64,000 bases of DNA, taken from positions 9,176,001 to 9,240,000 of the forward strand of contig NW_024104421.1 of NCBI RefSeq assembly GCF_003945595.2, written 5' to 3'. The first letter of the stretch is position 1. Every line of letters starts with the position of its first letter. The notes beneath the pieces are model-generated. The model searched no databases. It saw only the letters and a program-made list of their open reading frames with translations, and had not been told where the DNA came from. This document shows, in pieces, positions 53,377-62,667 of the stretch. The DNA comes from Pipra filicauda. Its lineage: Eukaryota; Chordata; Aves; Passeriformes; Pipridae. Both the position numbers and the translations under genes were made by a program.

Positions 53377-54481
53377 CCTATCGATCTATCGATCTATTTT
53401 TCTTTAACTCCATTTAATCAAGTAATATAACAATACAGAAACAAATGATGTACTTACAAAACACAGAGAAATTGTGCTTGAATGGCTTGCCCACAACTCA
53501 AACAGGTAATATCATCAGAAAGCCAGTACCAAAATAGTGGTGGGGTGGAATTATTCCCAAACTGTGTATGTACATGATAGCAATATTGGATGATAGATTT
53601 GTAATGGAAAGTCCATTCTGGTAAATTCTGACTTGCTTTCTGCCCAGGGATAAAGACTGGTAATTGAAAGAAAATTATAACAAGTAACACTGGCTAGCAA
53701 CTTTCATTTGCAAAAGCTCCTTCCTCCTCAACCTCTGCAGCTAACACAGCGTTTCATAAAGGGGCAAAACTTCAGATTCAGTTGCAAAGCCTGCCTTTGT
53801 AGGATACTAGAGATGCAGGAATCAAGTTAAATAATTTTGTTTACTCAGATTTAAACCAAGAAATATGAACTAATGCAAGAGTCAGAACCAAATGAAATGT
53901 CTGAAGTACAAGACTTAAACACTGTACAAAATTCATATCGTCATCCAACACACATTCCATTTCTAACCCATCAGTTTTGGGATTCATTCAGGAAATACTT
54001 AAAAACAGGCTTTTTTTATGGGTTCTACTGAGACTGTTTCTAACAGTCTTGTACAAAACATAATGATGATCATCTGTGTCATCTTGTGAGATGTTATTGA
54101 AAGACAACATTTGATAATTAAAAAATTAATAAATATTTTCCTTCTGCAAATTCATTGTAATTGTCTGTTTATATCAGAGTATTTAAAGTGTGCCAGTCTA
54201 CGACTTCAAGGAATATTTCGTCATACTGACAGGTGGTGATTTTTTCTCTGTCAGTAAATATAAGAGGAAAGTACTAAATGCTGCACAGTGGTATAATTAT
54301 AAATACATCCTTTATTTGTTACTTCCAAATTTTATCTATTAGCCTGCTAACAGAAATTTAGCTGTTGATTCCGTGGGATCAAGTCAAACTGGCTTCACTG
54401 AAGTCAGCAGTGTATTCTATTTTATTGCACACCATGCTCAAACTCCACATCTTCAGTGACAGATGAAATAAGCCACATCAT

Positions 54482-54495
54482 TGTAAATGGTATCT
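54482..54495. repeat. Target site duplication, left copy (RTE insertion 1)
   Basis: TGTAAATGGTATCT, identical to 54915-54928. It marks the 3' end of the element, which reads leftwards. Confidence 0.85.
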
Positions 54496-54505
54496 CATGG
54501 CTAGG

Positions 54506-54519
54506 CTTCGCGAACGAAG
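54506..54519 (-). other. 3'-terminal hairpin of the RTE element, copy 1
   Basis: On the element strand the sequence is CTTCGTTCGCGAAG, a perfect 5-bp stem (CTTCG/CGAAG) closed by a TTCG tetraloop. It ends 10 nt before the element's last base. The same stem occurs in the second copy, so it is probably part of the RNA structure recognised by the element's reverse transcriptase. That role is inference. Confidence 0.6.
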
Positions 54520-54532
54520 ATTTGGGAAGGCT

Positions 54533-54914
54533 CTATCCACATTTGCTACAGGCACACTGGTGGCTTATGAGGCCAATACGTGACAGACAAATCCGATTGC
54601 AAAAGGCACAGCAGAAAGACTCCTTAGATGGTGTATTCTGCAAGACACGGTTCTTTCTGCGTTGCCTTTTCTCCTCGAGAGTGATGCTGCGTGCGTTCTC
54701 AAAGGAGACAGCTGCGTTATAGATGGTGTGTCTCCAGGCCTCCCGATTGGAGGCCAGAGTAGACCAGTTATGGTGATCAATATGGCCGAGGCTGAGATGT
54801 TGTTTCAGGGAGTCCTTGTATCTTTTCTTCGGGGCTCCTCTCTTGCGGCAGCCAGTGGCAAGTTCACCATAGAGCAGGATCTTAGGGAGGCGGTGGTCCT
54901 TCATCCTGGAGACG
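54533..54914 (-). pseudogene. C-terminal fragment of the RTE retrotransposon ORF
   Basis: About 126 residues are open on the minus strand up to a TAG at 54533-54535. Visible parts, in order: a basic linker with DHRLPKILLYGEL; RGAPKKRYKDSLKQHLSLG; WSTLASNREAWRHTIYNAA; a basic helix EEKRQRRKN; and a finger of form C-x2-C-x12-H-x3-C containing LSRIGLISHQ. The reverse transcriptase and endonuclease domains are absent. An open frame of 140 codons beginning at 54955 includes this fragment, but its first 14 residues are translated from host flank and the target site duplication. That upstream Met is fortuitous. The good preservation suggests a fairly recent insertion. Confidence 0.78.
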
Positions 54915-54928
54915 TGTAAATGGTATCT
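54915..54928. repeat. Target site duplication, right copy (RTE insertion 1)
   Basis: TGTAAATGGTATCT, identical to 54482-54495. It marks the truncated 5' junction, which interrupts the element ORF at the residue before VSRMK. Confidence 0.85.
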
Positions 54929-55540
54929 AAAATTTTTTATAAAGCAGCCACTCAACTTCCAAACTGGAGAATTCTTCTAGTTACTGTACCAGGCAGGTGT
55001 TAGGTGCTACGTTTTATATTCAGTAGTTTATGTTTAAATCTATCACAGTTAATGTTGTGAAAGATGTACCTTGAAGATTAATACCACTGGTTGTGGATGG
55101 GAGTAGAGGTTTGGTTTCGATACATCAGATGGTAGCTGTTACCTCTTTTACTCAAGTGTAACCATTTTGCCAGGTCTTAATTGCCTTCAGCAAGGGCCAG
55201 GTTTAAAATTAAGAGTGTCCATGTGTTGCTCAAGTTTCACCCAAATCCCTGGGAAAATAATCTTTCTCCTGTTCAGTGGCTTAATTTTCATCATTTGCAA
55301 ACACAAATCGAAAGGATCAATAGATAAAATTTTAAATTAAAGTTAAAAACAAAACTCTTGACAAAGTAGTTGGGGTAAAAGACAGCACCTAGCACACAGT
55401 TCAAGGAATAAAAATTTTACAGTCTTCATTTTGAGGGGCAGTGATTGGCCAGCTGTTCACTTTTCCTTCCTAAGACAACCTTCTCAAAATTTAGGACTCT
55501 GACGTCTCACAAGGCAGCAAGGCCTGGTCAGCTTCAGCTT

Positions 55541-55980
55541 TCATAGAATCGTAAAATCGTAAAGTTTAGAAGAGACCTTCAAGATCATTCAATCCAATGG
55601 CCCACCCAGCATTACCACTGTAACTCCTAAACCATATCACCCAGCACCAGATCCAGGTGCTGCTTGAACACCACCTCTTTGGGCAATCTGTTCTGATATC
55701 TGACTACCCTAGCAGTGAAAAATTTTTTTTCTAATATCTAATCTGAATCTCCCCTGTCTCAGCTTAAGGCCATTTCCTCTTTTCCTCTCACTGCAGGCAC
55801 GGCAGAAGAGACTGGCCCCATCTTGCTATAACCTCCTTTCAGGTAGTTGTAGAGCAATGAGGTGCCCTCGAGCCACCTCTTCTCCAGACTAAATAAACCC
55901 AGCTCCCCTGGTGGTTCCTCACAAGAAATGTGTTCCAGACCCTTCACAAGTCTTGTTGCTCTTCTCTGGTGTGTTCTTTT
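55541..55980 (-). mobile_element. CR1 LINE 3' end, about 440 bp
   Basis: It starts with TCATAGAATCGTAAAATCGT, a mutated tail repeat. It continues through GAGACCTTCAAGATCATTCA, CAGGTGCTGCTTGAACACC, TCTCCAGACTAAATAAACCC and TTGCTCTTCTCTGGTGTGTT, the reverse complement of a CR1 3' region. A 106-codon minus-strand open frame at 55759-56079 is mostly this CR1 sequence and not a host gene. Confidence 0.87.
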
Positions 55981-58667
55981 CCACTCACCATGTAAAAAAC
56001 TCTTTTCCAAAGATGCCTTTTCTACTTTCCAAGCTTTGCACCCCATGTTGAAAGTAAATGCCTTAGATAAGGCTAACACTCCTCAGGCATGATTAAAAAG
56101 TCTTAACTAACCTAAACTCCTTCACACTCTCACAGGTACCAAATTTCCTCCTTTACACTAAAAAGCTCCCTTTCAGACAGAAACGTTTCTCAAGTATAAT
56201 GAAACAGCATATGCAAAGCAAACATGTTTCAGGCCTATCCACCGGTGCTTTAGGTTCCTCATCCCTTTGCTCTGCCAGTCGTCAGTCAGACTCTTTTTCT
56301 AGTCTGTCTTTCTTTCCCCTGAGGAATTTTTGTGGTGGGAGAAGGTGCCAGAGATTTGCTTTCACTTTGGGCCTCAGCCACCAGCATTACCCAAACTTAA
56401 TGTATATTTAATATGATACAGCCAGTAACCCTTTCTGCCAACCTCTGATCATGCGCCAGCTGAAGAATGCTGCAAAGTAATGTCTTCTAACTGAATCTCA
56501 AAGCCCATATATAAACTCCTGATTAGTGGTGGGTGAGATTACCAGGAATGTATGTATATATCCCTCTGTTTCTATGCCAACTGGAATTTCTCCATGCTGT
56601 AGGATATCTATGGAAGCAGGCTCCAGAGAGCCTTATGTTTTTGCAGTATGTGTTTAAGGCAAAGCTACTGGAGGGTTTTTCCTGGTAGCTTCACTTCCTG
56701 ACTCAAGAAGTCATGGAACACTTCTGTGCATGGTTAATTGATGGTCATGATTTACTGGGTAAATGATGACATTTCAGTGATGGGTGTAAGGAGATCTTCA
56801 TGCGTGTGGTTGTACATGGAAGAATTAAATGTTTTAAGTTTCTTCAGGAATATGCTATCATTTCCATGGAAGCTTGCTTTGATTTGTTTTCTTCTTCCTT
56901 CACAGATCATCAGAGATAAGGAAGACTTAGGGTAATGAAGTTTTTCTTCTTGGAAGGTCTTTCTCTTTTTTCTTTTTTTTTTCTCCCCCTGCTAGCCTTT
57001 CTTGAAGTGGTTAAATAAGGTTTACATTCACCAGGTAGTACAAAGATCAAAATGTTAAGGGAACAAAAGGGAAATGATTGAGAAGGTCTTTCTGAGGATG
57101 ACAGCTCTGCATTGTAATACAACACTGTTTCTCATGGGAGTGGGTGGGAGGCCAGCCTAAATTTCCTCTTCCTGTCCTGCCAAATTCCCCAAATTGCATA
57201 ACTGTGTATTCTCCTTACACAGTGGTACCCTTGGCATCCCTAGCAAATCTGCAGGGAAGCAGTGAAGCAGCTGGAGACTTGAAGGTGGACCAAAATTAGT
57301 AGAGGACAGACTTGGTTAACCAAAAAACAAAACAAACCCAAACCCACAAACTGAATTTACTAACTCTCCCATGTATAACAGAACAACACAGTACAGATTT
57401 AATAACATACACTATTTTGTTCTAAATGCACTCCATCTAGGAAAAATAAGTTTATCAGGATAAGCAAAGGACCCATGGGGAGTTCATCAGTTCAGTTTCA
57501 AGTCACAAGATGTGTTTTACTTGGCTTTGGAACCTTCTTGTGTAAGATTAATACAAAACTGCTGAAATGCAAACTGACAAAAAGACATATTTTTACTGGT
57601 TGGTGCTTTTTCCTCTGTGCCATTATTTTCATCAGGAGGCCCCATTGCTGCCTTTCCCATCACTGCTGCCTTAGACTGACAGGAGTATGAGGTACTTCTT
57701 GGCTTCTGTGAGGAAGTGAAAGAATGACTATTGGAAGAGCAGAATGACTAGTGTAACTCATAAGGATGTAACCCTGAAGACTTTTGTTTTGTCACTACAT
57801 TGAATAAAAAGAAAAGAATTTGGACCTTCTTGGAGGGGAGTGTCAAACATGGCTATCCTGGGCTAGGTTCTGCCTGAGGAAGGAGGGAAAGATTTACCTC
57901 CTTTGGAAAAACATTTACACATCTTAAAAGTTCAAGTAGCCAAATCCATTACTTTTGCAGCTCCACTAAGTTTCACCGGAGGAGCCTCCCCTAGTCGAGT
58001 ATGCCAGCTGACTATCACTAAGACAATAAAAAAATGCAAGTACACCTACAGTGGTTTTGATAATCCCGCTCTTGTGGTCTGTGTACAGCACCTTAGACAG
58101 GCTCAGTACTGTCACTGGGATTGCTTGGGAGATTGGGTACTACTCAGCGTGTGTAAGGGTGGGAGAATCTGGCTCCAAATGGCTTCTTTTTCTCTCCTTG
58201 CTACAGGAACTGGAAAAGACAAGGGTGTGTGGGCGGGCCTGGAGTCCCTCCAAGGAAAGTGTGAGGCCTTGGGCAAAACAAATCCATCAGGTCTCTCATT
58301 TCTTCCAAATATAGGTCTGTTCTGAGTAATTGCCAAACTCAAGTCTAAATTCCACATTCAACCATTTCAGAGGGAATACATGAAAAAGACCCTATGGCCT
58401 ACAGAATCCGTCTATAGAAAATATTTTGATAGCTCTTCCGCTCTGGCATTATCTTCCACTTAAAAAGAAAGAAAAAGAAAATACACAGAACTGGAGCACA
58501 TGATTCAATTTTCACTGTAAAAGGACTGATTGATGAAAATAATACTTCTGAAAACAATCTGTTGTGAGCTATCAAACATTTTTGTCTATGCACCAATTGG
58601 CAGGAAGCAGACAGATAAATTATTACAATATGTAAGGAAACAAATTGCTCTGAGGAGAAAGGGTATT

Positions 58668-58680
58668 TGTGTGTGTGTGT
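58668..58680. repeat. Short (TG)n repeat
   Basis: About six TG units. Confidence 0.8.
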
Positions 58681-58865
58681 TTATGAGCAGGATAAGTAGA
58701 ATTAAATCCATAAAAGCATGCTGAGAGATCATCCTCCATCACAGTAGAAATATACTGGAAGGAAAGGAACTCACTTCAGCTCTGTCCTTGGCTGAAATTC
58801 TAGCAAAACAGGGTTTATGATATGCAAGTGTTCTTCTGGAATAGAATAGAAGAATCCTGGACTTG

Positions 58866-58884
58866 AAAAAAAAAAAAAAAAAAA
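58866..58884. repeat. A19 homopolymer
   Basis: Uninterrupted A run of 19 bases. Confidence 0.9.
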
Positions 58885-59791
58885 GCTTGGGATGCTCCTG
58901 CTGTTGAGAGAAAGGGGGTCTCATAACCATTTTTGTCAAGATACTTCCAAATTTTTCAGGCATCACCACACTTTAATAAAATCAAGCATTTGCAACAGCT
59001 CCCCAGATCTTGAGTATTACTACCCATGGGAAAATTTGCTGAAGTGCTTGTAGACATGAAGGTTTAAGAGACAGCATTCTGTTAACTTTCAATAAGACAG
59101 TTTCTTTAGAGTCTGGCACGTGGACAAATTACAGTGAGATAAGCTCTGCATGAAGTAACAGCATGTGGATTGCTCTGTTGTGACTGTCTGTGTACATGCT
59201 CCTATCCCACAGTGACCAGTTCAGGAAGGGATGATAACTCCTTTTCCATCAAGAGCCAAACCACCTCACATTTACCTCAGAGTTCAGACCCTGTACACTG
59301 GCAGCTGGTGGGTAGCAGTGCACAGGGTAGCTGTCTGCCACATGCTAAACACACTTTTGAATAAATGAGTAGGGCTTCTAAGCTGCACAGGATGAATCAC
59401 ATTTGTGGATCACTATCACCCAGCTTGAGCCATGAGATCCACATTTTGCCTGCTTATGCCATACCTGTAGCCTGCATCAACCCCATCTCTTTGTACTGCT
59501 GCTAAGAGGAGATGGAATCCTTCCTGTCTTGAGCATCGTCTTCTTTTCCTAAACTTTCTATTTGTGAATAGTAGAGGAAGGAAGGGGACATGAAGAACAT
59601 GAAACTCTGGAATAGGCACTTATTAGATTGATACTAGGAAACATGACCTGCAGATTGTAGATAAATTTCAGGAACATCTCAGAGAGGGGCTGGAGAGGCA
59701 AACAAGATGAATTGGAGCATATATCAGATATTTGTTCCATAGCAAGGCTATACAGCTGTTAGTGGTTGATCTTAGGTTTTCCACTAGATGT

Positions 59792-59802
59792 TCCATATAT
59801 TT
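59792..59802. repeat. Target site duplication, left copy (RTE insertion 2)
   Basis: TCCATATATTT, identical to 59887-59897. Confidence 0.8.
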
Positions 59803-59886
59803 CATGGCTAGGCTTCGCAAACGAAGATTTGGGAAGGCTCTATCCACGTTTGCTACAGGGGAAGGCTCTATTCACGTTTGCTACAG
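59803..59886 (-). mobile_element. 84-bp RTE-clade LINE insertion (3' end only)
   Basis: This very short insertion shares the terminal sequence of the copy at 54496-54914 and starts with the same CATGGCTAGGCTTCG on the plus strand. It is flanked by a perfect 11-bp duplication, TCCATATATTT, at 59792-59802 and 59887-59897. It holds only the 3' tail plus the last codons of the ORF. The 28-bp piece GGAAGGCTCTAT...TTTGCTACAG occurs twice in tandem (59832-59859 and 59860-59886, one mismatch). The other copy lacks this duplication. The insertion sits about 0.9 kb downstream of the TH2-like stop codon. Confidence 0.8.
59813..59826 (-). other. 3'-terminal hairpin of the RTE element, copy 2
   Basis: On the element strand this is CTTCGTTTGCGAAG. 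The 5-bp stem is unchanged from copy 1, while one loop base differs (TTCG to TTTG). Confidence 0.6.
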
Positions 59887-59897
59887 TCCATATATTT
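59887..59897. repeat. Target site duplication, right copy (RTE insertion 2)
   Basis: TCCATATATTT, identical to 59792-59802. Confidence 0.8.
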
Positions 59898-60100
59898 GAC
59901 CTTTTGGTTATTACTGCAATCATCATGACATCAATAAGAAGCAAAGATTTTTAAAGGTATCCTGGAGAATCTGAATCCCATGAAAAATGAGCAGAAGCCT
60001 ATCTCTTAAAGGCAAATCTTTCCTTACACAAAAAAAATCTTCTCCTCAGAATTCAAATTAAGCACCCTTGTATGTGACAGAGCCAGAGCATCTTGGGCCT

Positions 60101-60106
60101 TTTATT
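60101..60106 (-). promoter_or_regulatory. Candidate polyadenylation signal for the TH2-like gene
   Basis: On the minus strand this is AATAAA, the first perfect hexamer I find downstream of the TAA at 60768. It would give a 3' UTR of about 660 nt. No transcript evidence is available from sequence alone. Confidence 0.35.
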
Positions 60107-60767
60107 TTCTGCTTTTTCTTTTAGCCAAAGTACAAATATTCTGTGATCTGAAATGCAACAGGAAATCTTTTTGTCATATTTGAAGGCTACTGAATGAGGC
60201 GAGTATTTTAAAAAGTAAATAGTGAGCAGAAGTAAAGTGTTCTTCTTACAAAGTCTTGTATTTGCACATTGTAAGGGAACCATTCATAGTTTGTGAGCAC
60301 AGTAGATGATAATAATTGCTAGCAGCAATGAGCTAGCTGCAAGGATTGCTAACTGTAGGCAGCTAGCCAACCTAAGAGGTTGTGATCATGTCATGAAGGC
60401 AGCAAATAAAAGACTGTGTGGATGAAAGTTACTATGCTATTTTGTGATAGATAACTTGAAAAGGTGACAGGGGAATAAAAAAACCAATAAAGTCCAATAA
60501 CAAATAAATACACTGCAAACAGATGTAGCTCATATCACCTACCAAAAATTGGAATAACTTGGTCTTTCGTGTCATTGAAACATACTAAATAGGAACTTAC
60601 TAATGTGTTTAAGTCAGCAGCCTAAATCACAGTGAAAAGATTAGATAAACTGAGCTGGTTTGCATATTAAAGATTTTTGCATACAACTACAGCTTCATCA
60701 CTAACTCTTCAAGTGCTGAAACCACCTTCAAGTATCTCAGTGACAGGTGAGATGAACTGCTGTAGTT

Positions 60768-60927
60768 TTAAGAGATGTTTTCAAGGGCCAAGCAGAGGTT
60801 TTTTAGTTCCTCTTTCATCTGACAGAGTGCCTTCTTGACTTTCTGTGGTGTGTTCATAATTTCAACGCTGTTGGTGAAGGGGTCATAGTACAGAGCAAAA
60901 GGCTTCTTGATCTTCATTGTGTAGTTT
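60768..60927 (-). CDS. TH2: Last coding exon of a tyrosine hydroxylase-like gene (TH2 candidate)
   Basis: This exon encodes the C-terminal 52 residues of an aromatic amino acid hydroxylase. On the minus strand it opens after a strong acceptor (pyrimidine run ending cccccacag at about 60940-60928). It reads through KKPFALYYDPFTNSVEI to a final amphipathic helix ending ALENIS and a TAA at 60768-60770. The PF-x-YDP-T motif and the C-terminal heptad helix, which assembles these enzymes into tetramers, are family hallmarks. Ordinary TH has RPFSVKFDPYTLAIDVL and ends with an ALSAI-type sequence, so this copy is related but clearly diverged. The first base completes a CAA codon with the exon at 62534-62667, so the phases match. 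The enzyme family hydroxylates an aromatic amino acid using iron, oxygen and tetrahydrobiopterin. Assignment to TH2 rather than TH rests on divergence and on what is known of the family in birds, not on an alignment. Confidence 0.83.
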
Positions 60928-62533
60928 CTGTGGGGGAAGAAGACAGAGGTAGTTCAAAAGGCACTTCCTTAAATGTAAAACCTGCAGGACCTAATTTCTC
61001 ACTATGTGGTCATGGACTTATCAGGGAGCAGAGGCTGCTCTGACACGTCCTCACTGATACTCTTTAATGCTGTCTGGTGCAGTGCATTCTCCCCATGGCA
61101 GAACAACTTGCAGCCCTGAAGATCTGCAGTGCCTTTTTTCAGTGTCGCTGGCTTAGACCCGTCTGTGCTCTCACAGTTCTACACTAACACAATTCAGAGT
61201 TATTACAACCACAAGCTGAGGAATGCAGGAGCACAGCATGTCTGCCGCCTTCACTTCCAAGAAATAACCTGGAGTAGCTCTTTCTGCGTAAAATTCTAAA
61301 AACCTGTTGATACTAGGCATCCTCTATTTTTCTGTCTCTATTAAAAGAAAAAAACATGATTGCTTGCCATTTTTGACAATATTTCCATTAAGTACACGCT
61401 GGTAGGAACCCCCTGTACTGATGTTGCCATATGTTTTGTGTGCTGACAGATTCTTGTGCCTTTGGTTATTTTGAGCAGCTTTGGCTGTGCAACTGTCTTG
61501 AAAAAACGTATTAAAAAGCTTCAAGTCTGAGAATGGTGTATTCCTTGTCCTCGTATGTTCTTTCCAGGTTTGCCTGAGTCAAATGCTCTGCAAGTCCTCT
61601 CTCTTCTGCCAGTAAGTTCTCACCTACGTTTTTACACATATTAAAAATTTAACGTGAACATTCAGATTTAAGATGAGGAGCCTAATTAGCCATTGCTATA
61701 GCCCCAGCAGACAGTGCTTCTGGGGAAGAGGTGGGGAGAGTAGGGAAGAAGTCTGGCTCAGGTTCTTTTCTTCTAATAAATTCCTCATTTCAGCTCCTAC
61801 ATGCTCCCCAGTAGCTCTACAATCAGCCTCCAGCCAGAATTGGTCATGTTGTTCTAACTGTTGGAGACGAAGGCCAGAATTTAAACTCTGCTTACTTTAA
61901 AAAAAAAAAAAAAAAAAAAAAAAGAAAAAAAAAGAAAAAAAAAGAAAAAGAAAAAAAAATCCTTACTGCATAACATAATACAGTTGAAGAAATATGTTTA
62001 GAAACACCTCGAGCTAATTTGAAATATTGTCATTTGGATTGCAGTCAGCTACTGTGTAGAAATTATATTGCCTGTGAATGCTGATTCTGCATTCTTGTGC
62101 AGACATAATCGGAGGAGAAAAGCAATCTTGTTTTTAAGCCCCCTGCTGATCCATGTTAATTCCTGAGACTGCTATAAAATTTCTGTGTGACCTTGGGTAA
62201 ATCAGTTCTTCATGGCCTCCTCTTTGTATGGACTAGCACATAGGGTGGGACTGCACTCTCACTATTAGTTACAGACTTTACTTAAGAAGTTGCTAAAATG
62301 AAGCATTGTTAAGATTAAGCATGGGACAGGGCATAACAAAATATAATTCTGAATTTTTATGAAGCTTTTCTGAGATAAACAAGCTCATGTTTAATTTTGT
62401 TGTAAAAAAGCCATTAAGCAGATGCAATGAGTTAGCCTGGCATGGTTATTGCAATAGCGGTACATGTATTTGAAATTAAGACTCAAGCCAGTGTGACCCC
62501 CTCAATGAAAATACCCACAATCACTTTACTTAC
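60928..62533 (-). other. Intron between the two TH2-like exons
   Basis: This 1.6-kb interval is bounded by a gtaagt donor and a cccccacag acceptor on the minus strand. It contains the A-rich tract at 61899-61959, which is pyrimidine-rich on the gene strand. I see no further exon in it. Confidence 0.8.
61899..61959. repeat. A-rich tract with (A9G)n register
   Basis: 25 A, then G at 61924, 61934 and 61944 separated by nine A, then A5 G A9. It lies inside the last TH2-like intron and is pyrimidine-rich on the gene strand. Confidence 0.95.
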
Positions 62534-62667
62534 TGAAGCTTGACCTTGGCATCTTCAAAATTTTCTGCTATGAAATAGACAGGCTGGAAGGCTTGATCCT
62601 GATAGGGGTGAACTGCAGTCACTTCTGGATCAAAAGGCTTGTACTCTGGCTTGTTTGACAAGGCATG
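62534..62667 (-). CDS. TH2: Penultimate coding exon of the tyrosine hydroxylase-like gene (TH2 candidate)
   Basis: The exon runs on the minus strand from an acceptor (gctacaaag, just above 62667) to a canonical gtaagt donor just below 62534. It encodes about 44 residues in phase 0: [15 protein letters not shown], then TAVHPYQDQ, then [23 protein letters not shown]-x-PYQDQ and VYF-x-(A/S)E-x-F-x-DAK match the end of the catalytic domain of tyrosine hydroxylase more closely than phenylalanine or tryptophan hydroxylase. Its length, 134 nt, equals that of the homologous PAH exon 11 (c.1066-1199) as I know it, so the ancient exon structure seems kept. The iron ligands (two His, one Glu) lie in upstream exons outside this window. 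The open frame extends upstream of the acceptor to about 62790, but that part is intron. Confidence 0.85.

Larger units (their letters stand above)
51926..54481. other. Non-coding stretch with microsatellites
   Basis: Contains the (TA)n at 52209 and the (TATC)n at 53311. Otherwise nothing is recognised. Confidence 0.5.
54496..54914 (-). mobile_element. 5'-truncated RTE-clade LINE insertion (AviRTE-like)
   Basis: This is a 419-bp insertion flanked by a perfect 14-bp duplication, TGTAAATGGTATCT, at 54482-54495 and 54915-54928. On the minus strand it begins inside the element's ORF (frame starting VSRMKDHRLPK). It runs through the C-terminal region with a C2HC finger and ends in a 37-nt 3' tail containing a hairpin. 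The motif series RMKDHRLPKILLYGEL, RGAPKKRYKDSLK, WSTLASNRE and CAFC-x12-H-x3-C is what I know from RTE-type non-LTR retrotransposon C-termini. AviRTE, a family with patchy distribution in birds, is the likeliest name. The insertion is 5'-truncated, as is typical of target-primed reverse transcription, and cannot move by itself. Confidence 0.8.
55981..59791. other. Non-coding stretch upstream of RTE insertion 2
   Basis: The longest open frame is 140 codons on the plus strand (57903-58325), without a recognisable family or splice context. An A19 run and a short (TG)n are present. Confidence 0.5.

Noticed and set aside
55759..56079. 106-codon minus-strand open frame
   Set aside because: It is mostly a translation of a CR1 3' region (the segment with [15 protein letters not shown]), so it is repeat-derived and not a host gene.
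57903..58325. 140-codon plus-strand open frame
   Set aside because: Cys/Trp-rich but no domain, with comparably open frames on the other strand. The length is expected about once by chance.
60768..62667. Phenylalanine or tryptophan hydroxylase as the identity of the right-end exons
   Set aside because: The AV-x-PYQDQ and FDPE motifs follow tyrosine hydroxylase, while PAH and TPH have different residues at these positions as I know them.
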